A stretch of DNA of 6,127 nt, taken from the NCBI GenBank assembly GCA_037190175.1, contig JBBCJM010000244.1, positions 1-6,127 on the forward strand. The letters are read 5' to 3'. Numbering within the stretch: position 1 is the first letter of the stretch; each line of letters opens with the position of its first letter. This stretch comes from JBBCJM01 sp037190175. Lineage in GTDB: Bacteria > Pseudomonadota > Alphaproteobacteria > Rhodobacterales > Rhodobacteraceae. The translations under genes and the position numbers were made by a program. The notes under the pieces were generated by a model. That model saw only the letters and a program-made list of their open reading frames with translations. It made no database searches and was not told the DNA's origin. Shown here in pieces: positions 6,089-6,127 of the stretch.

Positions 6089-6127
6089 CATCTTGGCCGA
6101 AATACTCCACGGGGGGTCCGGGGGGTG
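6089..6127 (+). repeat. Intergenic G-run repeat box, copy 2 (cut by window end)
   Basis: CATCTTGGCCGAAATACTCC is followed by AC and then GGGGGGTCCGGGGGG (6111-6125), starting nine bases after the stop of the phosphodiesterase gene. The 15-base G-rich block is identical to 70-84, and the leader is a diverged version of the copy 1 leader. The window ends where copy 1 would begin its C-run, so whether a hairpin forms here cannot be seen. It may serve as a 3' boundary of the ridA unit or be a dispersed repeat. Confidence 0.6.

Noticed and set aside
4950..6110. Long minus-strand open frame opposite the RidA and phosphodiesterase genes
   Set aside because: The product is Gly/Arg/His-rich without motifs and lies across two genes with intact catalytic residues on the + strand.
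1..6127. CRISPR array, tRNA or rRNA gene, insertion sequence or phage genes
   Set aside because: No regularly spaced repeats, tRNA-like folds, transposase motifs or terminal inverted repeats were seen; coding density is close to complete.

Overview
The window is about 6.1 kb of very GC-rich DNA (roughly 70% by eye) with all seven genes on the + strand and almost no non-coding space. Codon choice, the gene families and the intergenic boxes (an AAATAYYCC block followed by GGGGGGTCCGGGGGG) point to an alphaproteobacterium, most likely of the Rhodobacteraceae (Rhodobacter/Paracoccus/Rhodovulum-like). This placement rests on recognition, not on a search.

Layout. Positions 1-126 are non-coding, relatively AT-rich at first, then carry a G-run repeat box and a perfect GC hairpin. 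A tight five-gene run follows from 127 to 4776: potH (127-1089) and potI (1086-1925), the two membrane subunits of a putrescine/polyamine-type ABC importer; a cupin protein of the DMSP-lyase-like superfamily (1918-2766); an amidohydrolase-3/YtcJ-type metal hydrolase (2763-4367); and a small VOC-fold protein (4369-4776). The first four overlap their neighbours by 4 or 8 bases and the fifth starts one base after its neighbour, so the run reads as one translationally coupled operon. The binding protein and ATPase of the importer are not in the window and would be expected upstream of position 1 or elsewhere.

A 69-base gap (4777-4845) holds a plausible sigma-70-type promoter and a good ribosome binding site. 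It starts a second two-gene unit: a RidA-family protein (4846-5310) overlapping a glycerophosphodiester phosphodiesterase-family protein (5307-6080). The window ends in a second copy of the G-run repeat box (6089-6127), so the two units together are bracketed by related boxes.

Biology. The first unit looks like an import-and-degrade module: a cationic or zwitterionic nitrogen (or sulfonium) compound enters through PotHI, and the cupin and amidohydrolase then act on it. The most interesting gene is the cupin. It keeps every metal and active-site residue I remember from the DMSP lyase DddQ, but has an extra N-terminal segment and sits in a polyamine-transporter operon, so its real substrate is open. 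The second unit looks like housekeeping: imine/enamine damage control and phosphodiester hydrolysis.
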